The translations under genes and the position numbers were made by a program. Positions 1 to 10,632 of a stretch of DNA of 64,000 bases are shown here, one piece after another. The stretch spans positions 2,356,001 through 2,420,000 of the forward strand of contig WAID01000004.1 in the NCBI GenBank assembly GCA_016584495.1, in the 5' to 3' direction. The notes under the pieces were generated by a model. That model did not search any database, was not told the DNA's origin, and saw only the letters and a program-made list of their open reading frames with translations. This DNA is from Celoporthe dispersa (taxonomy: Eukaryota > Ascomycota > Sordariomycetes > Diaporthales > Cryphonectriaceae). The stretch's first letter is position 1, and each line of letters starts with the position of its first letter.

Positions 1-1355
1 ATCATCCTTTCCCACCTACTAAGTACCTGGCTTGCGCCCTCGCCCTCGCCCTGTCTTGGCCCCTGCAGATAATTACAGTTACCGCCCCTTCCGACGAGTC
101 GATCTCCCAGATTCACACCATCTCAACAAGGCGAACTCGAACCTTGTCTCTTGCCCGACCTGCCGACTCGTCCACTGTTGTAAGGCCCAAGAGAGAAAAA
201 AAAGAAGGGAAAAAAAAAGAACGCTTGTCAGCTGCCTGTCGTTCGAGCAGAGGCCAATCACCCGGCCGGGAGGGGCACACGTTGGAACCGCCCGGGTATA
301 CCATAGTATGTGCCGACCCGGGTCCCCAGCCAATAGTATAATACCGTTGGCACACAAGGGCCCTGCGGCTTCTTTTGAGAGGCTCTGCGGAGGAGGGGCA
401 AAGGTCGGGGAATCAATATTTACTATGCAGTGCAACCACTGCTTGCGGTTACCAGAAAACGTCTTATCAGTTAGCGCTCGTGTACAGAAGGGGGGGAAAA
501 CAGAGGCATGAAGCAGAGCGGACCAAGGTACATCGTACACATTGGCATCGTGCTGCAGTGAAGCCTCCCGTCCGTCCCGTCGTTGCCGCATTTACACATT
601 CTTCTTTCTGTGTGTGCGTGAGAGAGACAAGAGGCGGATCGCTTTTCCCTTTATTTTCTATTTCTTTTCTGTCTCGCCCTGGCGATTCCGAAAGGGCTGC
701 AGCAGGATACTACTACAGTACAGTAGTAATAGGTAAGATAATCGAGTCACGGCCCGTTCACATGATGATCTGTGCTTGTCCCAAGGCCTGCAGACGGCCC
801 CACGTGGAGCCTTCGTTTGGCGAAATTTCTCGAGGTTTCCGTCCCCCTCTCTTCTAGACCAAAGAGGTCTCCACCTCATACTTGGGACTTGGGGGGGGTG
901 GGGCCATTGCTTATATGCATTGTAGTAATGGTAGATGCTGGGTCTGGCAGGCGACTTGTTTCGAAATATGCTCGCCGGGATCACTGGTTGCGTCTTTGGG
1001 CTGCAGGTCTAAGAAATGCCGCCCCTTCAAATCAGAGAGGGTTCCGGGGACGCATGTGCTCGCTTCTCCTCTTGGGCCTGGACGGGTAGGTTGGGAGTTT
1101 GATGTGAGGGAGAGAGCAGCAGGCCGATCGCTGTGTTATCGATTATCGTACTTCGCAATATAAGATAACATCATACGCCTTGTCTTTTTATCTCCTGGAC
1201 CACCGCGAAGCGAGATCACTATAGTCACATCCACCTTCGCCAGCGATTCCGACACGCGGTTCTTGGAGAAAAATTCTGGGGCCAACTATAGGTATCTGCC
1301 CGTGCGCTTAGGGGTAGGCCCTCCTCGTCAAAAAAGAAGAAGACCAACACCTAAG
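1..1355. other. Intergenic, no gene recognised
   Basis: GC-balanced sequence with short A-rich and G-rich runs. The open frames on both strands overlap one another, have biased or low-complexity composition and show no recognisable domain. I see no tRNA or transposon protein. The right end is the probable promoter of the small membrane protein that starts at 1356. Confidence 0.5.
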
Positions 1356-1841
1356 ATGGCTCTCCTCGCAGCCTCAACCACCACCACCACCACCACCACC
1401 ACCACAAAACCCACCCTAGAGTGTTCCTCCCTGCGCACACGCGAGCAGTCCGAACTCGCCCACAGATATGCACTCAGGCTCGGCCGCGCACTCCCCTACT
1501 CGAACGCCCTCAGATCAGCCCTCTTCGACCTGACCCGGCAAGTTTTCCAGATCAACCGTCTCGCCCTGACATACCTGCTCTTCGGCTGCAGCGTCGCAGC
1601 GCTCCAGACCTTCCTGGTCACCAGGGCATTCGCTATGGCGTCTGCGTCTGGACTTTACAAACTTGCCGGGTCCGTATGGGATTCCAAATCCGCGCGCCGG
1701 CTGCGCAAGAAACTAGAGTTCGAATTCTTCGTGCTCATCCTGGGGTGCGGGAATGGCTTCTGCCTCGTGATCTTCTGGCCGGGCTGGATGCTTGTCGGCT
1801 TCGCCTATCTCGTCTACCTGATGTTGTCATGGGCAGGTTGA
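1356..1841 (+). CDS. Small predicted membrane protein of unknown function
   Basis: Single-exon frame of 161 aa. The in-frame ATG at 1356 is preferred; upstream codons in this frame (from 1263) are basic and look like untranslated leader. A run of ten Thr (residues 8-17) is encoded by an ACC microsatellite. Hydrophobic segments lie at about residues 69-90, 123-142 and 144-160, with a basic patch (SARRLRKK) before the second, so two or three membrane spans are likely. The C-terminal stretch is rich in Gly, Phe and Trp. I do not recognise a family. The length and segment pattern are consistent with a small membrane protein, but no function can be assigned. Confidence 0.6.
   Translation: MALLAASTTTTTTTTTTKPTLECSSLRTREQSELAHRYALRLGRALPYSNALRSALFDLTRQVFQINRLALTYLLFGCSVAALQTFLVTRAFAMASASGLYKLAGSVWDSKSARRLRKKLEFEFFVLILGCGNGFCLVIFWPGWMLVGFAYLVYLMLSWAG
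1377..1406 (+). repeat. ACC trinucleotide microsatellite inside a coding region
   Basis: Nine ACC units followed by ACA, coding for ten consecutive threonines near the N-terminus of the small membrane protein. Such tracts are prone to slippage, so the Thr count may vary between strains. Confidence 0.9.
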
Positions 1842-1987
1842 GAGCACACCTTGGCAGAGCCGACTTTCCTGTCATTCGCATGCTCCCAGGAGCTAACCAC
1901 CAACCACGATCGCTTATTCGACTGTGTCGCAATAATTAAACCCCCACCCCCTCTTCCCTGAGCGAAGCATGTGTCGACGAGACAGGT

Positions 1988-3254
1988 TCACCCCGAGAAG
2001 AAGAAAGTGTTCCCGCCAGTATCCCTCCGGACGTCGCTCGCATAGTCCTTCTCTGGATCGAACTCCTGCCATAGGCTGGCAGGATATATGTGCTTGTTCC
2101 GCTCATACCACCGCCGATCGACGACTTTGGTGAAGGTCGGATCAGCGTCTGCGCCCTCGAGGTCGCTGATGTCCACCAGACTCTTGTTGATCCCGCCCTT
2201 GGAGTTCGAGAGGAGGTTTAGCGGAGGAGTTGTATCGTCGGAGTCATCATTTGGGGTCCTCTCCTGGGGAGCGGGCTCGGTGCTGTAGTTGAACAGCCTG
2301 ACGTTGTTTGGGCCAACAGACTTGTTCATGATGAAGTAGTAAAACTCGTATTGCTAGGTCAGACACGTCGGGTCAGCAGCTAGACACACACACACACACA
2401 CATACAACCAACAAACAAACAATCTACTTTGTCATCACACACAACCACGGGCGCAACTCACATGTGGTATGATCATGGTCCCTCTCACCAGCAGCAGGTC
2501 GTCCACACCCACGCGGGCCCACGCCCTCCTCACGTTGGTGCTCCTCTCGCCTCCGATGCCGAGCTGGGCGCCCACCTTGCGGCTCTTGTCCAGAAATACC
2601 CAGACAAACTCGCCCTTGCGCACGCGGACCGTCCCTCCGGGCGTGTTGGTCCCGTCGTAGAAGACAAATGGGATCGCGATCTCCGTGTTCTTCACCGCCT
2701 CTTGCAGCACGAGGAACTCCTTGCGCAGCGCCTCCCGCTCCGCAGCCTCGCGCCGCAGCGCCGCCTTTGTCAGCGCGCGCGGCACGATGCCCACCGAGGC
2801 GTTGGCCGCGATCTTGGACGGTTTCTTCTTGCCACCTGCATCGCTGTCGGCACCGGCGTCTACGCTGTCCTCGCGTGCTTCCTTGTCTGCCGCCGCTCCC
2901 TTCTCCTTCTCCTGCTCTCCCTCCTCCTCCTCGTCGCCATCGTCCCCAAACGACACGAGCGCCCTCTTGCCCTTCTTCGCCTTCTTCACGGCTCTCTGCT
3001 GCTGCTGATGTTCCCCGCCATCGCTCGCGTTGGGCGTCCGCTGCGCGATCGCCCCGCAGGTGTGTTGGTGCCGGACGAGCGCAGGGCCTCTCTGGCCTCG
3101 CGCTCCTGCTGCTCGAGGACCTCGGCACGTCGCTTGCGGAAGTCGGAGAGGGCGACGAGGCCGACGGTGTTGGTGGACAGGCGCTCAGAGGTGGTCAGGT
3201 TCGATGGTGCCTTGAAGCGGGACTGTTGCTGGGCGGGTGGGGGGTGTCGGACAT
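1988..3254 (-). CDS. XAP5/FAM50 family nuclear protein (two apparent frameshifts)
   Basis: Two exons, 3254-2462 and 2353-1988, separated by a 108-nt intron that holds a CA repeat. The C-terminal half carries the XAP5 signature: IPFVFYDGTNTPGG, then VRVRKGEFVWVFLDKSR, then GIGGERSTNVRRAWARVGVDDLLLVRG split over conserved blocks, then EFYYFIMNKS after the intron. The N-terminus (SRFKAPSNL, TVGLVALSDFRKRRAE, EQQEREAREA) is typical of the family and is followed by an acidic and Lys-rich linker. XAP5 proteins are nuclear and associate with spliceosomes. The ATG at 3254 is out of frame by one base with the conserved text; one extra C in the C6 run next to it restores the frame. A second missing base lies near 3060, in a GGGG tract. 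With both corrected the protein would be about 386 aa. I read these as assembly errors, since every conserved block is intact. Confidence 0.85.
2383..2402. repeat. CA dinucleotide repeat in the XAP5 intron
   Basis: About nine alternating CA units on the + strand, inside the single intron of the XAP5 gene (2354-2461). It is a simple microsatellite of no coding consequence. Confidence 0.85.
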
Positions 3255-3578
3255 ATTTATCGGTCTCTTTTTCCCTCCTTTTCCTTTTGCCTTGCTGGAA
3301 TGGTTGGTAGGCGAGAGGGAAGAAAGAGGACGAGAAGATGCGGCGGCAGGCAGCGCGAAAGGTGCACACTGGCGGGAGGCTGGGAGGGATGGCAAGGCCA
3401 GGGTTAGGGTAGTCGAGCTCTCCCGCCGTCTCATGAATCGCAATGAAGGCCTAAAATCGCCCTGAACAAAGGATAATATATCGGTCATTACTAGACAAAC
3501 TAGACAACGCAGACAGATTCAGAAAGAACATGTAGGCACTGTTTTGGAGGCCGTCTCAGATTATGTCTTCTTTGGCAC

Positions 3579-5087
3579 TTAGGCTTGCAATCGCGTCTTC
3601 AGGAAACCGCAAAAGCTGGTGAAGATGGACTCATCATGTCCCTCCCGCCAGCGACACTCGAGGATTGCCTCTGGCGTGTTGGCCGTGATGGAGACTGAGA
3701 ATCCAAAGACACACCTCTCGCTCGCTTCTCCCTTCTCAGTCAGCGACGGTCCGCCTTCTGCCTCTTCTCGCTTCCTCTTCCTCCGCCATGCCCTGCTCCA
3801 GACGTTCTCCCTCGCCCGCCCGTTCCCCCTGAGCATCTCCCGGTCCCATTCCCACGAGATCAGGTCCAGCCCTCCCACAAGTGCAGCCAGCGCATCCCCT
3901 TTCGCTCCCACGCCATCACTCCTCGGGAACCTAGAGACCTCTGCATCGACGATCGCCGGCAGGATCTTTTCTCCACGGTGTCGCCTTGAGACCCCGACCT
4001 GCCTCCTGGCAGGGTCTCATCGGCCCAAAGCTCCACGCCAGGGCCCACCGCCTCGTCTTGGTTCCCTGCAGGAACTCGGCCACTGCATAGTTATCGATGC
4101 CCCTCGCGCGCACCTTCTCCACCATCGCCTCCAGGCTCGACACCATCCCGAACATGGAGGTATACCATTGCACCTTGTCCCTGAGGACCAAGGACTCCTC
4201 CAGGATGCGGCTCACGAACGCGACCTCGCCTCCGTCGCAGACCATCTCGACCGGTGCCCCGGTGCATACTGAGTGTGGCGGACGGGACTTCTTGGCGGCG
4301 GACCTGAGCATCTCCGCCTCGGACTGGTAGAAGGGCGGGTTGGTCATGACGAAGTCTATGCGGCCCAGGCTGAGCTCCTGCAGCGGGATGAGTGGGTCCT
4401 CAGGTCTCTGGGGAACGATCCTGATGCGGCCCTGGAAGCCGTTGAGGGCGACATTGCTGGTGGCGTGTTTGATGTTGTCCGCATCGATGTCTGGGGAGAG
4501 GGTGGCGTCAGCAAGGCGGTGCACCGAGCAGACGAGTGCCAGGAAGGGGCTCACCAGTGGCGATGAAGGACCACGGCCGCTGGCCGCAGCCTAAGAGGGG
4601 ATAGATACAGCTTGCGCCTGTTCCGATGTCAAGGCCGCTCAGCTTGCCTCCAGGCTCGTTATACGAGCTAGAGTCTAGGAGTTGCTTAAGCCATAGGATA
4701 TAGTTGTGCCTGTTTGGGACCTGTGCCACCCATCCCCATCAGCCCGGGCACATCGACACAGCAGGACCGGGACTGCTCGCGACCGATGGTTGTTACCCAC
4801 CGGCGGACATAGCCTGTCGTCAGGCACCTCGAGCTTCAGATCAAAGTCAACCCTGAGCAGCGTCTTGGTGAGCTGCTTGACGGCTGCTGGGTCGGTGAAG
4901 TCCAGCTGGTCATTGGGCTTCAGCCTATCGTCGTCGTCAGCCCTGGCAGTCGGGAATCACAAGCACGGGAGGGCCCCAGCACGCACATCGCACGGAAGTC
5001 GGCATCTTGTCGTGCAAGGTGGCGGAAGTCCGGCTCCTTCGCATACAGATCCCTGAAATACAAGTCCCCTCTCGAGGTGGATGACAT
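3579..5087 (-). CDS. METTL16-type RNA m6A methyltransferase (one apparent frameshift)
   Basis: Four exons are supported: 5087-4987, 4924-4801, 4720-4555 and 4490-3579. The 62-nt first intron has a CTGAC branch site. The N-terminus has the family start pattern (DLYFRDLYAKEPDF), then QLDFTDPAAVKQLT and VPNRHNYILWL. The SAM-binding motif I reads LDIGTGASCIYPLLG, and the catalytic motif is TNPPFYQS. Members methylate the conserved adenosine of U6 snRNA, and some also act on other RNAs; a nuclear site is expected. After RRWALAWSFGPMRP the frame changes. Removing one C from the CCC near 4016 joins it to a Lys/Arg-rich C-terminal region running to the stop at 3579. The frameshift is probably an assembly error. 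Gene identity is firm; the exact C-terminus is less so. Confidence 0.85.
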
Positions 5088-6020
5088 GCTTGTTGGTGAT
5101 CTGGATGAGGAATATCGAAAAGCTTGATGGACATTTTGACGATGCAACCTGGGCGCACGTTCGGTTCCTGGACCGGTATATTCTCCGGGGCTACCCCTGC
5201 CTGGGAAAAGCGCTGCCGCTGCCTTCAGGTCTAGAGTTTAGCGGACTTTTATTCTCCTCCAGCGCCCCCCCCGGGGCCGTTAGTTCAGGCCTGCTGTAGG
5301 CTAGGGACGGACGCCGTTCGGGCTAGTAGTAGTCCGCCATGTTTTTTTAACGCTTCTCCACAGCCGCTGGAGATAATTCATTCTTGAATGTAACGCCTCT
5401 CTTCACCCACCTTCCCCTTTACCCTGCACCGATATGGGCTGGATACATGACTGAGCAGAGCTGACCTCTCCGTCCAGTGTACTCCCAAATATCTCTCAAG
5501 CCATTTCAACAAGGCAGTCCGGCCAACGCGAAGACCCTCGAGGTGGAGCTCAATTTCGGCCGAAGAACGTCCTTCCAAACAAAGCATGTCGCCCCCCGGG
5601 CGTGTGTCTGCGTGCATCGCCGCTATCGACTGCGATCCCTGCTGCAGCCAAGCTGATCTCCGTCATCAGGCCTCTCATTGGGCTGGGCTGCCCTGGCCTC
5701 GACAGCCCACATGTCAGAAGTGCCTCCCACGTGGAGCCGGCCTCCAGCCATGATAGCACTCGCCAAGAAGGGCGACCTCTTCAGGACGGTGGGCACGTGG
5801 GCAGGGGTGTATACCGTTCTCTACCATAGTAAAGATCTACCATGGTGTGTCAGTTGACGGTGATGGATATGTAAAGCGTCCATGGCCCACCTCAAGTATT
5901 CCTAGGACCTACGACCTCTTGGCGTCGTGACCCTTTGTTGCCCACCAAGCAGCGGACCTTGACGCGGAAGGCTATCTTGTTCTCTGGATACTCTCCCCAG
6001 ATACGCTCAACTTCATCACC
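5088..6020. other. Intergenic, no gene recognised
   Basis: Spacer between the divergently oriented METTL16 and phosphoesterase genes. It should hold both promoters. The small open frames inside have no family resemblance. The stretch just before 6021 is open in frame with the phosphoesterase for about 27 codons but contains no signal peptide. Confidence 0.5.
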
Positions 6021-7079
6021 ATGGGCTCCTCACAATCGACGCCGGCGGCGTCCGACATGTACACGGCAACCGCAGCGTCGGCCGTCTATGCCGCCCAGGC
6101 AACAGCTCTCACCCTCCACCCGACCAGCGACGTCCAGGGCCAGTCGTTCGACCGCTACGTGCAGATCTTCCTGGAGAACCAGGACTACGACATAGCCGCC
6201 GGCGACCCCAACATACAATACCTCGCCTCGCTGGGCATCACCCTCGACAACTACTGGTCCGTCACGCACCCCTCGCAGCCCAACTATGTGGCCGCCCTGG
6301 GCGCGGACACAAACGGCGTGTGGCTGGACAACTTTGTGCAGATCGACGAGAGCGTCGAGAGCATGATCGATCTGCTCGAGGCGGGGAACGTGAGCTGGAG
6401 TATATACGGTGAGGACATGCCTTTCTCGGGCTTCGAGAGTGACTGGGTCAACCAAGACACTGGGGCGAACATGTACGTGCGGAAGCACAAGTAAGTTCCC
6501 CCTCCCCCCCTCGATGAACCACCGTTGGATCTGGTCGAAACCCGTGTGGCTGACCTCCTACAAGCCCCATGATGTCGTACAACTCAGCCACGGGGGACAT
6601 TGACAGGCTGGCCAAGGCAAAGAACCTCACCATGTTCTACGAGGAGCTGGACAGCGGTACTCTGCCTCAGTGGATGTGGATAACGCCGAACATGAGTAAG
6701 TCCCCCTAAGCCTACCATAGCGCAGAGAACTATAAACTCTAACGCATGCCCAGCGGACAACGGCCACGACAGCTCCATCACAGTCGCAGGACAGTGGGCA
6801 AGGGACTTCCTCGTTCCCCTCCTAGACAACCCGAACTTCAACATTGACAAGACGCTGGTCATCCTCACCTGGGACGAGTGCGAGAACTACCTGCTCGAGA
6901 ATAGGGTCATGGCTGTCCTTCTAGGCAGCGCCGTCCCTGACAGCCTCGTGGGCACGACGAACTCGACCGAGCTCAGCCACTACAGCCTCTCCAAGACGGC
7001 CGAAGTCAACTGGAACCTAGGGAACCTCGGCAAGAACGATGTCGATGCCACCTCCATCGCCGTGGTCTTGGACGCATGA
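6021..7079 (+). CDS. Acid-phosphatase-like phosphoesterase
   Basis: Three exons, 6021-6490, 6565-6695 and 6754-7079, give 308 aa. The text matches the fungal acid phosphatase branch of the phosphoesterase family (PF04185 type): FDRYVQIFLENQDYD, then THPSQPNYVAALG, DLLEAGNVSW, DTGANMYVRKHNP, LPQWMWITPNM, DNGHDSS and VILTWDEC. These enzymes usually release phosphate from monoesters outside the cell. Two features are odd. No signal peptide follows the ATG at 6021, so an upstream exon may be missing or the protein may stay inside the cell. Also, the position after LEN, where I recall relatives mostly carrying Thr (the likely nucleophile by analogy with the ENxS/T motif of related phosphatases), is Gln. 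Family membership is clear; activity is uncertain. Confidence 0.8.
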
Positions 7080-8901
7080 CCCCTCAAGGCGAGAGTGCTG
7101 GGGCTTAGTCTGAACCCTCTGGAAAATAATTGTAATGATAATGATGTACATATCAGCTACGTGTAGACTTTCGACGGAAAAGAAAATGTATATAATGAAT
7201 AAAAGTTCACATGCATATTTCGCATCATCTGTCGCCCTACTTGCGATGACCACTTCTCACTACCTGAACACTAACACCGGCTTCTCAGTCACTAATCTAT
7301 CGTGATTCGGTCTGTTCGTTCTAAATTTGGTTACATTATGATCACTCCTATCTGCTGTGACTCGCCAATCTCCTTAAGGCGCCTGCAACCAAAGAGTCTT
7401 TCCGGTCTGGTCTTCTTACGTGACAATAACAAAGCCAAGACGCTGAACTATGCGTCACTCGAGCTATCATGTACAGCCTGGCTTCAGAACAGACTGAATG
7501 TAATTGTTATCCAAGAATTCCCTTAAAGTCACTGCCAAGCAGCAGCTCGTCTTTTGTTGAACGCTCCTGTAGCCTACACGTGAAGTCATAAGAGAACAGC
7601 AAAGAACTCAGCCTAGGAACACCTTTGAGTACTCTTGGAGGCCGAAAACTTAAAAGTCTTTGCGAATTCTTCTGATGGCCAGTGTGCTGAAGGGCCAGTT
7701 GAATTCCGCCACAAATGGACGTACTGTCCCTGGATCTTTTCCCTAGTAACTTTCCAAAAATGTCTTTTCCGGTCCAATAGGCGACCTCCCGCAACCCAGT
7801 CCGAGGTCTATTTAGGGAATGCTTTACTCTAGGCAACGCGGACAGGATGAGACGGTGACTGTACAGTTGGATTTCTAATCTATATTCGTAGTTTGGGTCT
7901 GCAGGCTATCTCACCTGATTTACAGCCTGCTCTCTGACGAATCAATCCCCTACTGTCCTCTTTTCTCGCCTGCTCCCACCTTCTCTCCCTCATGGGTCTT
8001 CCCTCCTCCCTCTCCTTACTTGCGAACGATGAGGACTAGAGATAGGTATCATCACAGATCCACATTCCTCATGCACTAGCCACCTACAATCCAGCTCGAC
8101 ATTACTGATACCGACCAGACAGGATCTGAATTTAAAAATTGCGAGTTCAGGTAGGCCTTGAGTAGATGAATACCCCTATCATAGTTCCAAACACTGGACA
8201 AGAGGAAGTGAGTACATTTGATACCTAATTGATCAGCACACAATTATGTATCACTTGTCAAATCAGCCTCACAGATGCTACCTATTCTAACTCGAGCTTG
8301 GAGACTAGCCTTAGAAATGTTAGCTGTGAGCATACTCAGAATCTTGCTTATATTGGACCATCACTTATAAGCAGTGACTGATTTCTAAACTTTCAAGTGA
8401 CTAGCTACTAGGTATGAATCACTAGATGTCGTGAGCAAGGTCCCACACTTGCTACCTACTATATTCACTCCCAAATTCACAACAGCGTGACTTGGATTCT
8501 GTAAGCGAGAGAAAAAAAAAGTCTTGACCACAGTATCTTAAAAACGTCGATCTCAGACCCATCCAAGAGCTCTTCCCTTCCTCTCCCTTACCCAATGCAC
8601 TCAACTTGAATCAAGTATCAACAACCAATCCTTCTCTAGCAACAGTATCAGTTGCTATATTACAGCTTTCTGCCAAAGTCTTTCCATCCCCCTCATACTA
8701 ACATAATTCTCAACACTACTTTGTTGTTTTGTCAAACTTCATTACTCTACAAGCTTGTTCAAGCAGTCTTCCCGTTATATTCTCAGTACGTCAACTCTAG
8801 AATACTATACTGTATGTGAAGCTGTTAAAACGCCACTCTGGCCTCCATATAATGTAATCACCCCTGCTGACCACTCTGACTACTCATAGGCATATAACAC
8901 A
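7080..8901. other. Intergenic, no gene recognised
   Basis: About 1.8 kb of moderately AT-rich sequence, CT-rich toward 8900, with no long open frame and no recognisable domain. It presumably holds the phosphoesterase 3' end and the promoter and leader of the gene starting at 8902. Confidence 0.5.
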
Positions 8902-10632
8902 ATGCAGTCGTTCAACACTGTGGGTGGCCCTGGTGAGCCTGTCTGGTGGACTCCAGCCATCAACTTCGTGGAGACAAGCCTCGGTCCCAATGGGGATCCT
9001 ATCGAGAAGCGTGTCACCATTCACAGGATTCGTAAGTCCTCATGGTTTTAGATCTACCAAATACTCACCATGTAAAAGTTTGCTGACGAACATGGGGCTT
9101 ATAGAGGACCTCTGTGTTCTATTTCCTGTTATGGCGCACATAAATCCTCTCATAGACTTCTCAAAGCAAGCTGGTCTTCGACACCTGGGCATGTGGGATG
9201 GTGTCAAAGCATACCGTGCCGTTGCCACCTGGATGCTAACTGTTGGGCCTGACCGCTATATCCCATACATCAGGGATACCAATAGCCCAGTCAACAGTCC
9301 AACTCACCAGCTTGGTTATAGTGTAGCACCTACAGCTCAGCACCACATTGCGTCAGTCACCCACTCGGTTCCTCAACAGGTTGGGCTTGTCGACTACGAT
9401 GCCGAAGTCACAAGGATCTTGACGCTGAATGGGCAACACTGGCGTGGATTCATTGCGACCTACGACCAGTATCAGGACTACAAGACGGCTTATTACCGCC
9501 AGAACAACGACAGGCGGGCAATTGAACAGATTCCAAACGATCACCCGCGCATTTTGAGTGCTGTTCGCACATTATACGCAGCTATCTTGGACGTGGACGA
9601 TCTAATCGAGAACCCACGCCTCAGGATTCAGAGCAAGGGACTGAAGCGGACAGTCTCGCATAGAGACACTGAGGACCGGCAGGATGACTTCACAGACTGT
9701 GTTGCGGTTGCTCGCACTAAGCAGCTGAAGTCGCTAGAGGTTGAGCTCCTGTGCTGGGAGATTGTGGTAAGCAATCTTGAATTCGATATGGACTCTGAAA
9801 TCCACTGCTGACCACCCACAGGAGGAGGCCTGGTATGGACAGCAAGGTCAGTTCTGCATACCGCCCTGGTACGACAACCCCAAGCCAGGCAAGTCGAAGA
9901 AGCCCGCCAGGTTTCACTCATTCGAGCACAGGATTCAGAAGTGTGAGGAGGCGCTCAGGGTAAGTCACTACAGGGAAGCAATACAGGTCTGTCTGGATGA
10001 GGTCTAACGCTTGCGGTGTGTAGTCGTCTAAGAACATCGTCAAGATGATGATGAGCATTAGTTTTACCAAACGTCTGGCTTACAACCCGTGTGCTGAAGT
10101 AAAGGCAAGCTTGCGTCCCCTTGACAAACACCTTGAAGCCATAAGAAGCTCGGGGCTTTTGCTAACACTCTCTCAGAGGAAGATTGACAACAAGAAAGTG
10201 AACTCGAGGCGAGATGAGGAGAATAAGGCTGGCAAGTTTGCCCGAGCGGCTGGTCTCGTTCTCATTGACGAGAAAGACCGCAGCATCAGATCCGCAACCG
10301 GGCAGCAGATCGCGCCTGCGCACCCACTCACCGCGCGGATGGAGCAAGCCAAAGCCTCGACCATGAGCGCAGAGCACAACCCGGTCCAGCAACAGAGTAA
10401 CGCAGCGACCACGTCGTACGCTATGCGGATGCCAAACTACCAGGAACGGCCAGATGAGCGACGCGAGCTCCCAAGATTCCATGACAGGGCTGGAGAACGG
10501 CAACTGGGATTCCCGAGGACGGATCTAGTAGACCACCTGTCTCCTATGTCTCCCGCCCAGACTTCCTTGTATCATGGCGCGTCTGCAGCTGGTCCTCCAG
10601 GCAAAGTACAGAACCCCCGTTTTTTCGACTGA
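8902..10632 (+). CDS. Conserved fungal protein of unknown function
   Basis: Exons 8902-9031, 9105-9766, 9822-9959 and 10024-10632 join with consistent phases. A further 78-nt intron, 10099-10176, is likely because it ends in GCTAAC and TCTCTCAG, but it is a multiple of three and stays open, so the product is 486 aa (spliced) or 512 aa. Visible text includes an N-terminal Trp-rich segment (GGPGEPVWWTPAINF), a central region with HWRGFIATYDQYQDYK, a segment rich in aromatic residues (WYGQQGQFCIPPWYDNP), and a charged stretch NKKVNSRRDEENKAGKFARAAG. The C-terminus is Gln-, Pro- and Arg-rich and probably disordered. The last charged stretch recalls uncharacterised proteins common in Pezizomycotina. 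I see no catalytic motif, signal peptide or membrane span, and I assign no function. Confidence 0.7.

Noticed and set aside
2424..3128. 234-codon Arg/Gly-rich frame overlapping XAP5
   Set aside because: Same strand but out of frame with the conserved XAP5 text; composition is typical of a GC-rich shadow frame.
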